From assembly GCF_010548375.1 (NCBI RefSeq), contig NZ_JAAGLY010000013.1, positions 62,001-126,000 of the forward strand: a stretch of 64,000 bases of DNA, given 5' to 3'. Below the pieces are notes generated by a model. It was not told where the DNA came from. It did not search any database and worked only from the letters and a program-made list of their open reading frames with translations. The stretch comes from Streptomyces sp. SID13726. GTDB lineage: Bacteria > Actinomycetota > Actinomycetes > Streptomycetales > Streptomycetaceae. This document shows, one piece after another, positions 1 to 7,493 of this stretch. How positions within the stretch are numbered: the first letter of the stretch is position 1; every line of letters begins with the position of its first letter. A program made the translations under genes and the position numbers.

Positions 1-233
1 AGCCTCCTACGCCTTACATCGCCGGCTGGCATCAGGCGCCGTTCGGTGCGCTGGAGGAGTTCGAGGGCGTCAACCGTGACGACTTCGCGCTCCACCTGGA
101 GCTTTTCACCATTCGCCGTACGTCCGGCAAGCTGAAGTTCCTCGCGGGCTCCGAGTCGGGCATGGACGTCTTCATCAACGACATCCGACCGGAGGCCGCG
201 GCACAGCGACTGCGAGAGGTAGCGAGTTCATGA
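1..233 (+). CDS. galT: Galactose-1-phosphate uridylyltransferase, C-terminal part
   Basis: Only the last 76 codons are in the window; the frame is open from base 3 and the gene begins upstream. The tail reads PYIAGWHQAP, then HLELFTIRR and GSESGMDVFINDI, which is the end of bacterial GalT proteins. GalT exchanges UMP between UDP-glucose and galactose-1-phosphate in the cytoplasmic Leloir pathway. The stop codon overlaps the galE start (ATGA at 230-233), so the two are translationally coupled members of one galT-galE-galK operon. The catalytic HPH region lies outside the window, so completeness cannot be judged. Confidence 0.93.
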   Translation, partial: PPTPYIAGWHQAPFGALEEFEGVNRDDFALHLELFTIRRTSGKLKFLAGSESGMDVFINDIRPEAAAQRLREVASS

Positions 234-1192
234 AGTACCTGGTGACAGGTGGCGCGGGGTATGTCGGCGGGGTCGTGGCCCAGCACCTGCTGGAGGCCGG
301 CCACGAGGTCGTCGTCCTCGACAACCTCTCCACCGGCTTCCGCGAGGGGGTGCCCGCGGGCGCCACTTTCATCGAGGGCGACATCCGCGACGCCGCCAAG
401 TGGCTCGACTCCTCCTTCGACGGCGTGCTCCACTTTGCCGCGTTCTCGCAGGTCGGCGAGTCGGTCGTGAAGCCCGAGAAGTACTGGGACAACAACGTCG
501 GCGGCACCATGGCCCTGCTCGGCGCCATGCGCGAGGCCGGTGTGCGCCGACTCGTCTTCTCCTCCACGGCCGCCACGTACGGGGAGCCCGAGGAGGTGCC
601 GATCGTCGAGTCGGCGCCGACCCGGCCCACCAACCCGTACGGCGCCTCGAAGCTCGCCGTCGACTTCATGATCACCAGTGAGGCGAACGCCCACGGGCTC
701 GGTGCCGTGTCCCTGCGGTACTTCAACGTCGCCGGGGCGTACGGCAACCAGGGCGAGCGGCACGACCCCGAGTCGCACCTCATCCCGCTGATCCTCCAGG
801 TCGCCCAGGGCAAGCGGGAGGCGATCTCCGTCTTCGGCGAGGACTACCCGACCCCGGACGGCACCTGCGTGCGCGACTACATCCACGTCGCCGACCTCGC
901 CGACGCCCACCTGCTGGCCCTGACGGCCGCACAGCCCGGCGAGCACCTCATCTGCAACCTCGGCAACGGCGAGGGCTTCTCGGTCCGCCAGGTCATCGAG
1001 ACGGTCCGCGAGGTCACCGGGCACCCGATCCCCGAGGTCGTGGCCCCCCGCCGGGGCGGCGACCCGGCCACCCTGGTCGCCTCCGCGGCCACCGCCCGCG
1101 AGAAGCTGGGCTGGAACCCGTCCCGCGCGGATCTCGCGGGGATCGTCGCGGACGCCTGGGAGTTCGCTCAGCACATCGCAAGGGAGCAGTAG
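230..1192 (+). CDS. galE: UDP-glucose 4-epimerase
   Basis: Interconverts UDP-galactose and UDP-glucose with tightly bound NAD+, the step after GalT. The 320-residue protein is normal length for an extended short-chain dehydrogenase. The NAD-binding glycine loop GGAGYVGG lies at residues 7-14, the catalytic region has STAATYGEP and the NPYGASK (Tyr-x3-Lys) motif, and TCVRDYIHVADLADAH is the typical C-terminal epimerase signature. The start overlaps the galT stop by four bases and the stop overlaps the galK start by one base, indicating a tight operon. Nothing unusual in composition. Confidence 0.97.
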   Translation: MKYLVTGGAGYVGGVVAQHLLEAGHEVVVLDNLSTGFREGVPAGATFIEGDIRDAAKWLDSSFDGVLHFAAFSQVGESVVKPEKYWDNNVGGTMALLGAMREAGVRRLVFSSTAATYGEPEEVPIVESAPTRPTNPYGASKLAVDFMITSEANAHGLGAVSLRYFNVAGAYGNQGERHDPESHLIPLILQVAQGKREAISVFGEDYPTPDGTCVRDYIHVADLADAHLLALTAAQPGEHLICNLGNGEGFSVRQVIETVREVTGHPIPEVVAPRRGGDPATLVASAATAREKLGWNPSRADLAGIVADAWEFAQHIAREQ

Positions 1193-2340
1193 TGGAGCAG
1201 GTGCAGCGCGGTTTCGTGGAGCTCTACGGAACCGAGCCCGAGGGCGTCTGGTCGGCGCCGGGGCGCGTCAACCTCATCGGTGAGCACACCGACTACAACG
1301 ACGGCTTCGTGATGCCCTTCGCGCTGCCGCACACCGCGGTCGCGGCCGTCTCCCGGCGCGAGGACGGCGTCCTGCGGCTGCACTCGGCCGACATCGAGGG
1401 CGGAGTCGTCGAGCTGCGACTGGACGACCTCGCCCCCGAGACCGACCGGGACTGGACCGCCTACCCGGCCGGTGTGGTCTGGGCGCTGCGCGAGGCCGGC
1501 CACCCGGTCACCGGCGCCGACGTCCACCTCGCCTCCACGGTCCCGGCGGGCGCGGGCCTGTCCTCGTCGGCGGCCCTGGAGGTCGTGATCGCCCTGGCGC
1601 TCAACGACCTCTACGAACTGGGCCTCCAGCGCTGGCAGCTGGCCCGGCTGTGCCAGCGCGCCGAGAACGTCTACGTCGGCGCCCCCACCGGGATCATGGA
1701 CCAGACCGCGTCCGCCTGCTGCGAGACCGGGCACGCCCTGTTCCTGGACACCCGGGACCTCTCGCAGAAGCAGATCCCCTTCGACCTCGCCGCCGAGGGC
1801 ATGCGCCTGCTGGTCGTCGACACCCGCGTCAAGCACGCCCACAACGAGGGCGAGTACGGCAAGCGCCGCGCGGGCTGCGAGCGGGGCGCGGCCCTGCTCG
1901 GCGTCGACGCCCTGCGGGACATCCCCTACGGCGAGCTGGACGCGGCCCTCGCGCGGCTGGGCGACGACGAGGAGGCCGTACGCCTGGTCCGCCATGTCGT
2001 CACCGAGGACGAGCGGGTCGAGAAGGTCATCGCCCTGCTGGAGTCGGGCGAGACCCGGGCGATCGGACCGGTGCTGGTGGCCGGCCACGCCTCGCTGCGC
2101 GACGACTTCCGGATCTCCTGCCCGGAGCTGGACCTGGTCGTCGACACCGCCCTCGCCTCCGGCGCCCTGGGCGCCCGGATGACCGGCGGCGGCTTCGGCG
2201 GCTCGGCGATCGTGCTCGCCGAGGCGGCCGACGTGGACACCGTCACCAAGGCGGTCGAAGAGGCGTTCGCCGCCGCGGGGTTCACCGCTCCGCGGGTGTT
2301 CGAGGCGGTGCCCTCCCCGGGGGCCCGACGCCTGGTCTGA
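1192..2340 (+). CDS. galK: Galactokinase
   Basis: Phosphorylates galactose with ATP to galactose-1-phosphate, feeding GalT. It is a 382-residue GHMP-superfamily kinase. The galactokinase signature APGRVNLIGEHTDYNDG is near residues 20-36, the ATP-binding GAGLSSSAALE motif follows, and MTGGGFGGSAIVLA near the C terminus is the third GHMP motif. The GTG start shares one base with the galE TAG stop. It is the last gene of the gal operon: the next gene has its own probable leaderless promoter. Confidence 0.97.
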   Translation: MEQVQRGFVELYGTEPEGVWSAPGRVNLIGEHTDYNDGFVMPFALPHTAVAAVSRREDGVLRLHSADIEGGVVELRLDDLAPETDRDWTAYPAGVVWALREAGHPVTGADVHLASTVPAGAGLSSSAALEVVIALALNDLYELGLQRWQLARLCQRAENVYVGAPTGIMDQTASACCETGHALFLDTRDLSQKQIPFDLAAEGMRLLVVDTRVKHAHNEGEYGKRRAGCERGAALLGVDALRDIPYGELDAALARLGDDEEAVRLVRHVVTEDERVEKVIALLESGETRAIGPVLVAGHASLRDDFRISCPELDLVVDTALASGALGARMTGGGFGGSAIVLAEAADVDTVTKAVEEAFAAAGFTAPRVFEAVPSPGARRLV

Positions 2341-2417
2341 ACCCCGGCCGACCCCTGCTTTGCCCGGCTTGATCCGATCTTGGGGAAAGCCGGGCCTCTC
2401 CCTGGCAGACGCCCCAG

Positions 2418-2423
2418 TAGCGT
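2418..2423 (+). promoter_or_regulatory. Probable -10 box of a leaderless promoter (TAGCGT)
   Basis: TAGCGT ends six bases before the GTG at 2430, the spacing expected when transcription starts on the first base of the start codon. The GGAG right before the GTG is too close (1 nt) to work as a Shine-Dalgarno, which favours a leaderless mRNA. No clear -35 box is seen. Confidence 0.45.
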
Positions 2424-2429
2424 CGGAGC

Positions 2430-3215
2430 GTGAGTCGAGGGCACCACCGCATCCTGTCGGCGATCGGCATCGGCTGTTATGTCCTCGCCGCGATCGCCGG
2501 CCTGTTCCTGCTGGCGGACGACCACGGCTACGGCCTCCTCGTGCCCCTGTGGATCGCCCACGGCGTGCTCCTCGCCGTACTCCTGACCAAGCTGTGCGCG
2601 GGCGAGTCCGGCCTGCCCGCCGCGCTGTTCGTGGTGGGCGCCTCCCTGACGGCGGTGTACTTCGCCGACCTCGTCCACGACGACCTCACCCTGGAGCGCC
2701 GCGGCGAACGCGTCAACGCCACCGTCGTACGGGAATGGCGCGCCTCCGACCAGGGACAGCAGGAGAACACCTACGACTACGCCCTCGCCCGCCGCGACGG
2801 CACCAGGATCGCCGGACCCGCCCTCCAGACCCGGTCCGGCCGCTTCGCCGTCGGCCAGCGGATCACCGTGCTCGTGGACCCCGAGGGTCTGCTGCGCCCC
2901 AGGACGCCCGGTGACGCGGACGCCACCGCGGGGGTCCTGGGCGTGGGCGCGTTCGCGCTGGTCGCGCTCGGCATCGTGGCCGGGACGGCCCGCCGGGGCG
3001 CGGTCGCCGCCCGGCGGCGCGAGGAGCGGATGCGGCTGGACGAACAGGAGCACACGCTCCGCGAGGCCCTGCGCACGGCCGCCGCCGACCCGAACGGCTT
3101 CGTCGAGGTGCACCCCGAGCACTACCCCGACGTCTCCTACCGCCGCGCCGCCGGGATCGCCCGGGAGATGGGCCTGGAGGAGGGCGACCCGGGCTCCTGG
3201 CGCTTCAGGGGCTGA
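2430..3215 (+). CDS. Predicted membrane protein, DUF3592-like
   Basis: A 261-residue protein of unknown function. Three hydrophobic helices lie at about residues 8-28, 32-52 and 58-78, followed by an extracytoplasmic-looking domain (VNATVVREWRASD ... RFAVGQRITVLVDPEG) resembling the DUF3592 fold, a fourth helix near 170-190 and a basic, Arg-rich cytoplasmic tail. It is separated from galK by about 90 bp and probably transcribed from its own leaderless promoter. It converges on and overlaps by 11 bp the 3' end of the GNAT gene on the other strand. No catalytic motif is visible. Confidence 0.75.
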   Translation: MSRGHHRILSAIGIGCYVLAAIAGLFLLADDHGYGLLVPLWIAHGVLLAVLLTKLCAGESGLPAALFVVGASLTAVYFADLVHDDLTLERRGERVNATVVREWRASDQGQQENTYDYALARRDGTRIAGPALQTRSGRFAVGQRITVLVDPEGLLRPRTPGDADATAGVLGVGAFALVALGIVAGTARRGAVAARRREERMRLDEQEHTLREALRTAAADPNGFVEVHPEHYPDVSYRRAAGIAREMGLEEGDPGSWRFRG

Positions 3216-3654
3216 CCAGCCGCTTGGTCAGCGTGTACTCCGTGACGCCCGGCGGGTAGTCCGGGATCACGCACACCACCTCGTACCCCTGCTTTTGGTA
3301 GAACCCCGGCGCCTGGAAGTCCCAGGTCTCCAGGCGTACGGCGGTGCAGCCCCGGTCGCGGTGCGCGAGCCGTTCCGCCGTCGCGAGCAATTGCGAACCG
3401 AGCCCGGTGCCACGGTGGCGTCCGTCGACCCAGAGGTACGTGACATGCAGCCAGCTCGTCCAGGTGTGGCCGACGAGTCCGCCCGCGAGATCCCCGGTCG
3501 GGCCCAACGCCCAGACGTGGAGCGGAAGTTCGCGTTCACCTGGGGTTCCGCGCAGCGCGCGGAGCACCGGGGAGGCCGCCGTGTTGGTCTCCAGCAGACG
3601 TTTGCGGAGCAGATCTTGCCGGGCTTTGTCGACTTCTGTCTCCAGACGAAACAT
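3205..3654 (-). CDS. GNAT family N-acetyltransferase
   Basis: A 149-residue acetyl-CoA-dependent acetyltransferase of unknown substrate. The acetyl-CoA-binding signature is visible as VDGRHRGTGLGSQLLATAE (motif A, Q/RxxGxG/A-like), followed by LETWDFQAPGFYQKQGYEV, the usual motif B with the conserved Tyr. I placed the start at the ATG at 3654 (MFRLETEVDKARQ), with GGTGAG as a weak ribosome site; an in-frame ATG at 3666 is an alternative. The frame stays open to 3834 but that extension is Arg/Cys-rich and non-family-like. Divergent from the response regulator gene at 3940. Confidence 0.82.
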   Translation of the reverse strand: MFRLETEVDKARQDLLRKRLLETNTAASPVLRALRGTPGERELPLHVWALGPTGDLAGGLVGHTWTSWLHVTYLWVDGRHRGTGLGSQLLATAERLAHRDRGCTAVRLETWDFQAPGFYQKQGYEVVCVIPDYPPGVTEYTLTKRLVSP

Positions 3655-3724
3655 GCGGCTCACCATAAACGCACCGGACAGCCAGTTCTGCAAATAACCT
3701 TCCGCTCCTGCCCCCCGGCCGTAC

Positions 3725-3763
3725 CCTGATGAACAGCACCGGTGGGGGCCGGTGCTGATCAGG
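3725..3763 (+). promoter_or_regulatory. Nested stem-loop in the divergent leader region
   Basis: CAGCACCGG (3734-3742) pairs perfectly with CCGGTGCTG (3749-3757) around a TGGGGG loop, and an outer CCTGAT (3725-3730) pairs with ATCAGG (3758-3763). It lies between two divergent genes, about 175 bp upstream of the response regulator start, so it is more likely a leader structure or operator than an end-of-gene terminator. Confidence 0.45.
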
Positions 3764-3904
3764 GGGCGAGACAGTCGGGTACGGCGCCCGAAGTGGGGGT
3801 AGCAGTTCTTGCGCGGCGGCGGCCGTGCGGCCATCGTGCTTCGGGCGTCGTACCCGCGCCGGTGTCGTCTCCCGAGTCGTCCTCAGACGAAGACGATGGG
3901 GTAT

Positions 3905-3935
3905 CCCCTGCTCTTCGAGAGCTTGGGGAAGGGGG
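3905..3935 (+). promoter_or_regulatory. Hairpin overlapping the ribosome site of the response regulator gene
   Basis: CCCC-T-GCTCT (3905-3914), a TCG loop, and AGAGC-TT-GGGG (3918-3928) form a hairpin that ends right beside GAAGGGGG (3928-3935), the apparent Shine-Dalgarno for the GTG at 3940. Similar CTCTTCGAGAG elements recur in Streptomyces intergenic DNA as I recall. It could limit ribosome access. Confidence 0.4.
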
Positions 3936-3939
3936 TTTC

Positions 3940-4707
3940 GTGGTTCGCATCCGAGTCCTGGTCGTCGACGACCATCGCATCTTCGCCGAGTCGCTCGCCG
4001 CCGCGCTGGCGGCCGAGCCCGACGTGGAGGTCTCCGCGGCCGGCAGCGGTCCCGCCGCGCTGCGCTCGCTGGAGCGGGCGGCAGCCGAGGGGCGCCGTTT
4101 CGACGTGCTGCTCGTCGACGCCGACCTGGGCGGCAACGTCCAGGGCATCAGGCCCGCCGTGTCCGTGCCGGACAGCGGCGAGGACGGGCTGGTGGACGGC
4201 ATCTCGCTGGTCGCCGGGGTCCGTACGGCACAGCCCGCGGTCCGGATCGTCGTGCTCGCCGAGAAGGACGACCCGCGGCGGGCCGCGCTCGCCCTCCAGG
4301 CCGGCGCCTCGGGCTGGGTCGCCAAGGACTGCTCGCTGTCCCGGCTGCTCACGGTCATACGAGGGGTCCTGCGCGACGAGACCCATCTGCCGCCCGCCCT
4401 GCTCACGGGCGTACTGCGGGAGCTCACCGCGGCCCGCAAGCACCGCACCGAGAGCGAGCGGCTGGTGGAGTCCCTGACACCGAGGGAGCGCGAGGTCCTG
4501 CGCTGCATGGTGGCGGGGCTCGGCCGCAAGGCGGTCGCGGAGAGACTGTTCCTCTCCCCGCACACCGTCCGCACCCACATGCAGAACGTCCTCGGCAAGC
4601 TGGGCGTCCACTCCACCCTGGCCGCGGTCGCACTCGCGCGCCGCGCGGGCGTGGGCCCCGTCGACCTGGCGGGGGATGTCGTCGAGCGGGGCGGTCAGCT
4701 GGCGTAG
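3940..4707 (+). CDS. Atypical orphan response regulator, LuxR/NarL type
   Basis: A 255-residue DNA-binding response regulator. Residues 1-130 form a receiver domain beginning VRIRVLVVDDHRIFAESLA with the acidic pair and the likely phospho-acceptor Asp60 in LLVDADLGG. Residues 180-245 form a LuxR-type HTH (LTPREREVLRCMVAGLGRK then LSPHTVRTHMQNVLGKLGV). Unusually, about 22 extra residues (NVQGIRPAVSVPDSGEDGLVDG) follow Asp60, between the phospho-site and the next helix. The frame is open upstream to 3742, but that stretch is not receiver-like and GAAGGGGG precedes the GTG at 3940. No histidine kinase is adjacent, so it is an orphan. Confidence 0.85.
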   Translation: MVRIRVLVVDDHRIFAESLAAALAAEPDVEVSAAGSGPAALRSLERAAAEGRRFDVLLVDADLGGNVQGIRPAVSVPDSGEDGLVDGISLVAGVRTAQPAVRIVVLAEKDDPRRAALALQAGASGWVAKDCSLSRLLTVIRGVLRDETHLPPALLTGVLRELTAARKHRTESERLVESLTPREREVLRCMVAGLGRKAVAERLFLSPHTVRTHMQNVLGKLGVHSTLAAVALARRAGVGPVDLAGDVVERGGQLA

Positions 4708-4736
4708 GGGGGCGACGGTGACGCCGTAAGGGGCGC

Positions 4737-4760
4737 GGGGCTGCATCAACATGCGGCTCC
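4737..4760. terminator. Bidirectional terminator-like hairpin in a Streptomyces-type intergenic repeat
   Basis: GGGGCTGCAT (4737-4746) pairs with ATGCGGCTCC (4751-4760) through 10 pairs including two G-U, with a CAAC loop. It lies between convergent genes (response regulator and MarR). The GGGCGCGGGGCTGCAT wording is of a kind common between Streptomyces genes. Confidence 0.5.
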
Positions 4761-4786
4761 GTCGCGCGGCTCTCCCCGCGGAGCGC

Positions 4787-5284
4787 CTAGCCGGGGATGT
4801 TGTCGAACGGCGCGGTCAACTGGCGCAGCAGACCGGCCAGTTCCCCGCGCTGGGCGCGGGACAGCTCGGCGAGGATCGCGCGTTCCTGTTCCAGCAGACC
4901 GGCGAGGGCCTGGTCCGCGCGGTCCTTGCCGTCCTCCGTGAGCCTGACCAGCACGCCCCGCCGGTCGCTCGGGTCGGGCAACCGCTCCACCAGGCCCTTC
5001 TTGGCCAGCCGGTCGATGCGGTTGGTCATGGTGCCCGAGGTGACCAGGGTCTGCGTCAGCAGCTGTCCGGGGGAGAGCTGATACGGCGTCCCCGCGCGCC
5101 TGAGCGCGGTCAGCACGTCGAACTCCCAGGGCTCCAGGCTGTGCTCGGCGAAGGCCAGCCGGCGTGCCCGGTCCAGGTGCCGGGCCAGTCTGCTCACCCG
5201 GCTGAGTACTTCCAGCGGCTCCACGTCGAGGTCCGGGCGCTCCCGGCGCCACGCAGCGACCAGCCGATCGACCTCGTCCTCCAT
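4787..5284 (-). CDS. MarR family transcriptional regulator
   Basis: A 165-residue winged-helix regulator, normal length for MarR. The core is LEPWEFDVLTALRRAG, then QLLTQTLVTSGTMTNRIDRLAKKGLVERLPDPSDRRGVLVRLTEDG, the recognition helix and wing containing the conserved D-x-R-G. It is divergent from the methyltransferase gene at 5374 with only 89 bp between the start codons, and that gap holds two TCTTGA-type inverted repeats. The layout suggests it represses itself and the methyltransferase-VOC pair until a small ligand binds. The ligand is unknown. Confidence 0.92.
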   Translation of the reverse strand: MEDEVDRLVAAWRRERPDLDVEPLEVLSRVSRLARHLDRARRLAFAEHSLEPWEFDVLTALRRAGTPYQLSPGQLLTQTLVTSGTMTNRIDRLAKKGLVERLPDPSDRRGVLVRLTEDGKDRADQALAGLLEQERAILAELSRAQRGELAGLLRQLTAPFDNIPG

Positions 5285-5319
5285 GACGATCAGTGTAGTG
5301 GTTGTGTCGACGTGAAGTC

Positions 5320-5348
5320 TCTTGAAGTCGAGTCTCTTGACATCAAGA
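5320..5348. promoter_or_regulatory. Tandem MarR-type operators
   Basis: TCTTGA-CA-TCAAGA at 5335-5348 is a perfect inverted repeat; an imperfect copy, TCTTGA-AG-TCGAGT, begins 15 bp earlier at 5320. Both sit in the 89-bp gap between the divergent MarR gene and the methyltransferase gene, where bound protein would block both promoters. Site spacing and half-sites suit MarR dimers; assignment to this regulator is inferred. Confidence 0.65.
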
Positions 5349-5373
5349 TAAAATCAGGGGGACAGTGGGTCCC

Positions 5374-6168
5374 ATGACGACCTGGGACCCCGCTCAGTAC
5401 CTCCGCCACGCAGGACACCGCGCCCGCCCCTTCACCGACCTCCTCGCCCGCGTCCCCGACCTGCCCGGCGAGCGGCCCGTGATCGCCGACCTGGGCTGCG
5501 GCCCCGGCAACGTCACGGCGGTGCTGGCCGAACGCTGGCCCACCGCCCGCATCACCGGCTACGACAACTCCGCCGAGATGCTCGACAAGGCGCGGGTCGA
5601 GTACGCCGGCCCCACCCCCGGCGGCGGCAGCCTCGACTTCGCCCACGCGGACGTCCGCACCTGGGCGCCCTCACAGCCGTACGACCTCGTCGTCAGCAAT
5701 GCGACGCTCCAGTGGGTCCCCGGGCACGTGGACCTCTTCGCCGGCTGGATCGCCGGGCTCGCCCCCGGCGGCACCTTCGCCTTCCAGGTGCCCGGCAACT
5801 TCGACTCCCCGAGCCACCGCCTGATGCGCGAACTCGCCGGGTCCGCGGGCCTCGCCGGCACCCTGCGCCACGCGGACGCGGTCCTCGCGCCCCAGGACTA
5901 TCTGGCCGCGTTGGCGGACCTCGGCTGCGAGGTGGACGCCTGGGAGACGACGTACGTCCATGTCCTGCCCGGCGAGGACCCGGTCCTCGACTGGGTCAAG
6001 GGAACGGGCCTGCGCCCGGTCCTGACCGCCCTCGCCGACGACCCGGCGGCCCGCGAGGACTTCCTGGCCCGGTACCGGGCGGCCCTGCGCGAGGCGTACC
6101 CGGCGGGCCCGCACGGTACGGCCTTCCCGTTCCGCCGGATCTTCGCGGTGGCCCGGAAGGCGGCCTGA
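5374..6168 (+). CDS. tam: Trans-aconitate 2-methyltransferase-like SAM methyltransferase
   Basis: A 264-residue class I SAM-dependent methyltransferase. It begins TTWDPAQYLRHAGHRARPFTDLL, the Tam-type N terminus. Motif I is IADLGCGPGNVTAVLAERWP, the acidic loop is YDNSAEMLDKAR, and SNATLQWVPGH is the typical motif IV region of Tam. Tam methylates trans-aconitate, an inhibitory by-product of the citric acid cycle. ATG at 5374 is chosen because AGGGGGA lies about 11 bp upstream; a GTG at 5365 sits too close to that site. The stop overlaps the VOC start (TGATG), so the two are coupled. Family match is good; the exact substrate is inferred. Confidence 0.85.
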   Translation: MTTWDPAQYLRHAGHRARPFTDLLARVPDLPGERPVIADLGCGPGNVTAVLAERWPTARITGYDNSAEMLDKARVEYAGPTPGGGSLDFAHADVRTWAPSQPYDLVVSNATLQWVPGHVDLFAGWIAGLAPGGTFAFQVPGNFDSPSHRLMRELAGSAGLAGTLRHADAVLAPQDYLAALADLGCEVDAWETTYVHVLPGEDPVLDWVKGTGLRPVLTALADDPAAREDFLARYRAALREAYPAGPHGTAFPFRRIFAVARKAA

Positions 6169-6521
6169 TGCTGCTCGCCGTGGACCACGTCCAACTGGCC
6201 GCCCCACCGGGCTCCGAGGACCTGCTGCGGGCGTACTACACCGACGTCCTCGGCATGACGGAGATCCCCAAGCCGCCGGAACTCGCGGCGCGGGGCGGGT
6301 GCTGGTTCCGGGCCCGGGGCGTGGAGCTGCACCTCGGCATCGAGCAGGACTTCCGCCCCGCGCGCAAGGCCCACCCCGGGCTGCGGGTCACCGACATCTC
6401 GGCGTACGCCGCCCGGCTGGAGGCGCACGGTGCCGCGGTCGAGTGGGACTCGGCGCTGCCGGGCCGACGGCGGTTCTACTCCCACGACCCGGTGGGCAAC
6501 CGGCTGGAGTTCCTTGTTTGA
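6168..6521 (+). CDS. VOC (glyoxalase/bleomycin-resistance) family protein
   Basis: A 117-residue single-module vicinal-oxygen-chelate protein. It begins LLAVDHVQLAAPPGSED, with the metal-ligand His in VDHVQ, continues with AYYTDVLGMTEI and GVELHLGIEQ, and ends RRFYSHDPVGNRLEFL with the usual DPxGNxLE metal-binding end. VOC proteins bind a divalent metal and act as lyases, dioxygenases or binding proteins; the substrate cannot be told here. The start overlaps the methyltransferase stop by one base, so the pair likely shares the MarR-controlled promoter. Confidence 0.87.
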   Translation: MLLAVDHVQLAAPPGSEDLLRAYYTDVLGMTEIPKPPELAARGGCWFRARGVELHLGIEQDFRPARKAHPGLRVTDISAYAARLEAHGAAVEWDSALPGRRRFYSHDPVGNRLEFLV

Positions 6522-6584
6522 CCGGAGCCGCCCGGGTCACCCGCAGTGATGACAGCGGAGTCGCAATCGCTGGGAGTGAGAACG

Positions 6585-6758
6585 GTGGCAGGAGACCAGA
6601 AGGCCAAGGCCAAGAAGGAACAGGCCAAGGGCAAGGCCAAGGAAGCCATGGGCCGTGCGGTCGGCAACGAACGCATGGAGGCCGAGGGGCGCGCCCAGCA
6701 GTCCAAGGGGGACGCCCGGCAGGCGAAGGAGAAGGCGAAGGACGCGTTCAAGCACTGA
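6585..6758 (+). CDS. CsbD family stress protein
   Basis: A 57-residue, very charged and almost purely helical protein: repeated KAKxKxEQAKGKAKEAMGR, then VGNERMEAEGRAQQSKGD and KEKAKDAFKH, which is the CsbD pattern. CsbD proteins are general-stress proteins of unknown mechanism. The GTG at 6585 is preceded by GGGAG eight bases upstream; an upstream in-frame start at 6546 adds 13 residues not seen in the family. It stands alone and is followed by a strong terminator hairpin. Confidence 0.88.
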   Translation: MAGDQKAKAKKEQAKGKAKEAMGRAVGNERMEAEGRAQQSKGDARQAKEKAKDAFKH

Positions 6759-6797
6759 TCATCAAGCAACTGATCGTCAGGCACTGATCGACGTCAC

Positions 6798-6831
6798 AGG
6801 GCGCCGCGGGACTCAGCTCTTGCGGCGCCCT
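6798..6831. terminator. Bidirectional terminator hairpin
   Basis: AGGGCGCCGC (6798-6807) pairs perfectly with GCGGCGCCCT (6822-6831) around a 14-nt loop. The loop and right arm contain the last codons of the TetR gene on the other strand, so one hairpin serves both the CsbD and TetR transcripts. Confidence 0.75.
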
Positions 6832-7493
6832 ATCAGTCGCGGTTTCGCCTCCAGGCCGTCCAGGCCGTGCCACGCGAGGTTCACCAGGTGCGCCGCCACC
6901 TCCGCCTTCTTCGGGCGGCGCACGTCCAGCCACCACTGGCCGGTCAGGGCGACCATGCCGACCAGGGCCTGGGCGTACAGCGGAGCGAGCTTGGGATCGA
7001 AGCCGCGCCTCTTGAACTCGCGGCCCAGGATGTCCTCGACCTGGGTGGCGATGTCCGAGATCAGCGAGGCGAAGGAGCCCGTGGACTGGGGGATCGGGGA
7101 GTCGCGGACCAGGATGCGGAAGCCGTCCGTGTACTCCTCGATGTAGTCGAGGAGCGCGAACGCCGCCTGTTCGCATAGTTCGCGGGGGTGGCCGGCGGTC
7201 AGACTGCTCGTCACCATGTCCAGCAGGCGCCGCATCTCACGGTCCACCACCACCGCGTACAGGCCCTCCTTGCCGCCGAAGTGTTCGTACACCACCGGCT
7301 TGGAGACCCCGGCCTTCGCGGCGATCTCCTCCACCGACGTGGCCTCGAAACCCTTTGCCGCGAAGAGCGTGCGACCGATCTCCAGAAGCTGCGCGCGGCG
7401 CTCGGCACCCGTCATCCGGGTGCGCCGGGGACGCCGCGCCTTCGCCTCGTTGCTCGGGGTACTGCTGGAGTCGGTCGCCACGGCGTCCATCAT
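6813..7493 (-). CDS. TetR family regulator, probable regulator of the adjacent desaturase
   Basis: A 226-residue TetR protein. The N-terminal HTH reads RRAQLLEIGRTLFAAKGFEATSVEEIAAKAGVSKPVVYEHFGGKEGLYAVVVD, an exact TetR signature. The C-terminal ligand domain is helical with no recognised motif. It overlaps the stop of the upstream desaturase gene by four bases and so is co-transcribed with it. A regulator encoded in the same operon as a fatty acid desaturase most likely senses acyl-CoA or membrane lipid state, which is inference. Some 20 basic N-terminal residues precede the HTH. Confidence 0.9.
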   Translation of the reverse strand: MMDAVATDSSSTPSNEAKARRPRRTRMTGAERRAQLLEIGRTLFAAKGFEATSVEEIAAKAGVSKPVVYEHFGGKEGLYAVVVDREMRRLLDMVTSSLTAGHPRELCEQAAFALLDYIEEYTDGFRILVRDSPIPQSTGSFASLISDIATQVEDILGREFKRRGFDPKLAPLYAQALVGMVALTGQWWLDVRRPKKAEVAAHLVNLAWHGLDGLEAKPRLIGRRKS

